From an uncultured Acidimicrobiaceae bacterium (GTDB lineage: Bacteria > Actinomycetota > Acidimicrobiia > Spongiisociales > UBA5794): 34,379 bases of DNA. The first letter of the stretch is position 1, and every line of letters starts with the position of its first letter. Of this stretch, positions 33,640 through 34,379 are shown one piece after another. Both the position numbers and the translations under genes were made by a program. Under the pieces are notes generated by a model. It had not been told where the DNA came from and searched no databases. It saw only the letters and a list, made by a program, of their open reading frames with translations. The stretch lies in contig CAMYKI010000053.1 of NCBI GenBank assembly GCA_947258985.1, forward strand, positions 1-34,379, written 5' to 3'.

Positions 33640-34379
33640 GAAAGTCACGTTCGTTGATCCCGCCGGAGAGGGACCGCCCATCGAGCTCGACCGGATCACG
33701 GTCCCGGCAGACGTTCCGGATCGTGATCTGCGCATGGAGCACATCCCGGAGCCCGACCCTTATTACGTCGACCTCGGCATGCTCTATCGGCTTGCTCAGC
33801 TGGAGCAGGTGCGACGCGATCACTTCTCCGACACGCCACTGCACCTGGCGTTGCGCGGGCACATGGGCACCGGCAAGGATCATGATCTCGAACAGTTCGC
33901 CGCAATGATGGGTATGCCTCACTACCGGATTCCGCTGACCGGGGAAGTACGCGACATCACTCTGATCGGATCGGTCAAGCTCTATGGCGACGGCAAGGGC
34001 GGTACCGAGAGCCGCTGGGAAGACGGCGACATCACCCGGGCGTTGCGCGGCCCGGCGCTGATCAACCTGTCAGAACTCAACGCCGCCGGGGCCGAAACGT
34101 TGTTCGCTCTGCACGGCCTCCTCGACCGTCATCAAGCGCTCGAGTTGCCGACGGGTGAGATGATTCACTTGCGTCCGGACGTGCGGGTATTCGGAACCCT
34201 CAACCCGACGGATCTGCGTGACTATGCGGGAACTCAGACCCTCAACAAAGCCTTTGCCGACCGCTGGATCATTTGGGAGAAGGACTTCCCCGATGAGCAG
34301 GACCTCATGAGTATCCTCGAGCGCCGTCATCCCGACCTGAGGCCTGCGTTCGCCGAGCTGATCGCCAAGCTGGCCATCG
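33632..34379 (+). CDS. MoxR/CobS-like AAA ATPase with altered Walker motifs (3' end outside window)
   Basis: The gene starts at ATG 33632, 8 nt inside the end of the VWA gene, with AAAGGAG 8 nt upstream. The 249 visible residues form an AAA module of the MoxR/CobS type. Walker A reads GHMGTGKD (76-83), with Asp instead of Thr/Ser after the lysine. Walker B reads LINLSE (143-148), with Ser where the Mg-binding Asp is expected, though the Glu is kept. Sensor 1 (FGTLN, Asn191) and the ADRW arginine are kept. ATP may therefore bind poorly or turn over slowly. The frame runs past the window edge without a stop. Confidence 0.85.
   Translation, partial: MPEKVTFVDPAGEGPPIELDRITVPADVPDRDLRMEHIPEPDPYYVDLGMLYRLAQLEQVRRDHFSDTPLHLALRGHMGTGKDHDLEQFAAMMGMPHYRIPLTGEVRDITLIGSVKLYGDGKGGTESRWEDGDITRALRGPALINLSELNAAGAETLFALHGLLDRHQALELPTGEMIHLRPDVRVFGTLNPTDLRDYAGTQTLNKAFADRWIIWEKDFPDEQDLMSILERRHPDLRPAFAELIAKLAI

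Overview
The window comes from a GC-rich chromosome that looks actinobacterial, probably class Acidimicrobiia; the class is my inference, not something the sequence proves. The main evidence is gene order. The run dapB, dapA, rnj, ftsK, rimO, cinA, recA, miaB, miaA, dapF, lexA, LysM protein, nrdR, dut follows the Mycobacterium tuberculosis Rv2697c-Rv2782c neighbourhood as I remember it, but compressed into 34 kb. The pgsA, clgR, recX and hflX genes usually found there are absent. GTG and TTG starts are common. Several genes have a TAnnnT hexamer 6-7 nt before the start codon and no Shine-Dalgarno, which suggests leaderless transcription.

Layout. (1) 1-912: the end of a tyrosine integrase gene abuts a tRNA-Val/tRNA-Cys/tRNA-Gly cluster, so the left edge is probably the inner boundary of an integrated element. 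(2) 969-4555: dut, a membrane protein of unknown function, nrdR, and the SOS control region, in which a LysM division-inhibitor-like gene and lexA diverge from a region with three LexA boxes. (3) 4556-5634: an intact IS481-type element inserted exactly in the CTAG that lexA and dapF shared as overlapping stop codons. (4) 5635-15873: a minus-strand block rimO-cinA-thpR-recA-rny-miaB-miaA-dapF with many 1-4 nt overlaps; recA carries a 359-residue LAGLIDADG intein and an SOS box next to its start. (5) 16037-20901: flavin reductase, PHP phosphatase, two coiled-coil proteins, a TauE/SafE transporter, and a PabB-PabC-like fusion whose catalytic motifs look degraded in both halves. (6) 20946-31350: ftsK, a divergent coiled-coil protein, rnj, dapA, a thioredoxin-TPR protein, a lipoprotein, dapB, an M16 peptidase and arfB. 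(7) 31414-34379: a VWA protein with an HExxH motif, overlapping a MoxR/CobS-like AAA ATPase with unusual Walker motifs that runs off the window.

How the genes fit together. LexA, RecA, the LysM protein and their operators form an SOS circuit in which RecA must be spliced before it can act. DapA, DapB and DapF supply diaminopimelate for cell wall and lysine. MiaA and MiaB make ms2i6A in tRNA, RimO modifies ribosomal protein S12, RNases Y and J turn over RNA, and ArfB rescues stalled ribosomes. Dut and NrdR control nucleotide pools. FtsK and possibly the coiled-coil proteins serve division.

The points most worth following are the VWA/AAA pair, the degraded PabB-PabC fusion, the precise IS insertion, the tRNA-Val with C33 at the element boundary, the CTG start of miaA and the RecA intein.
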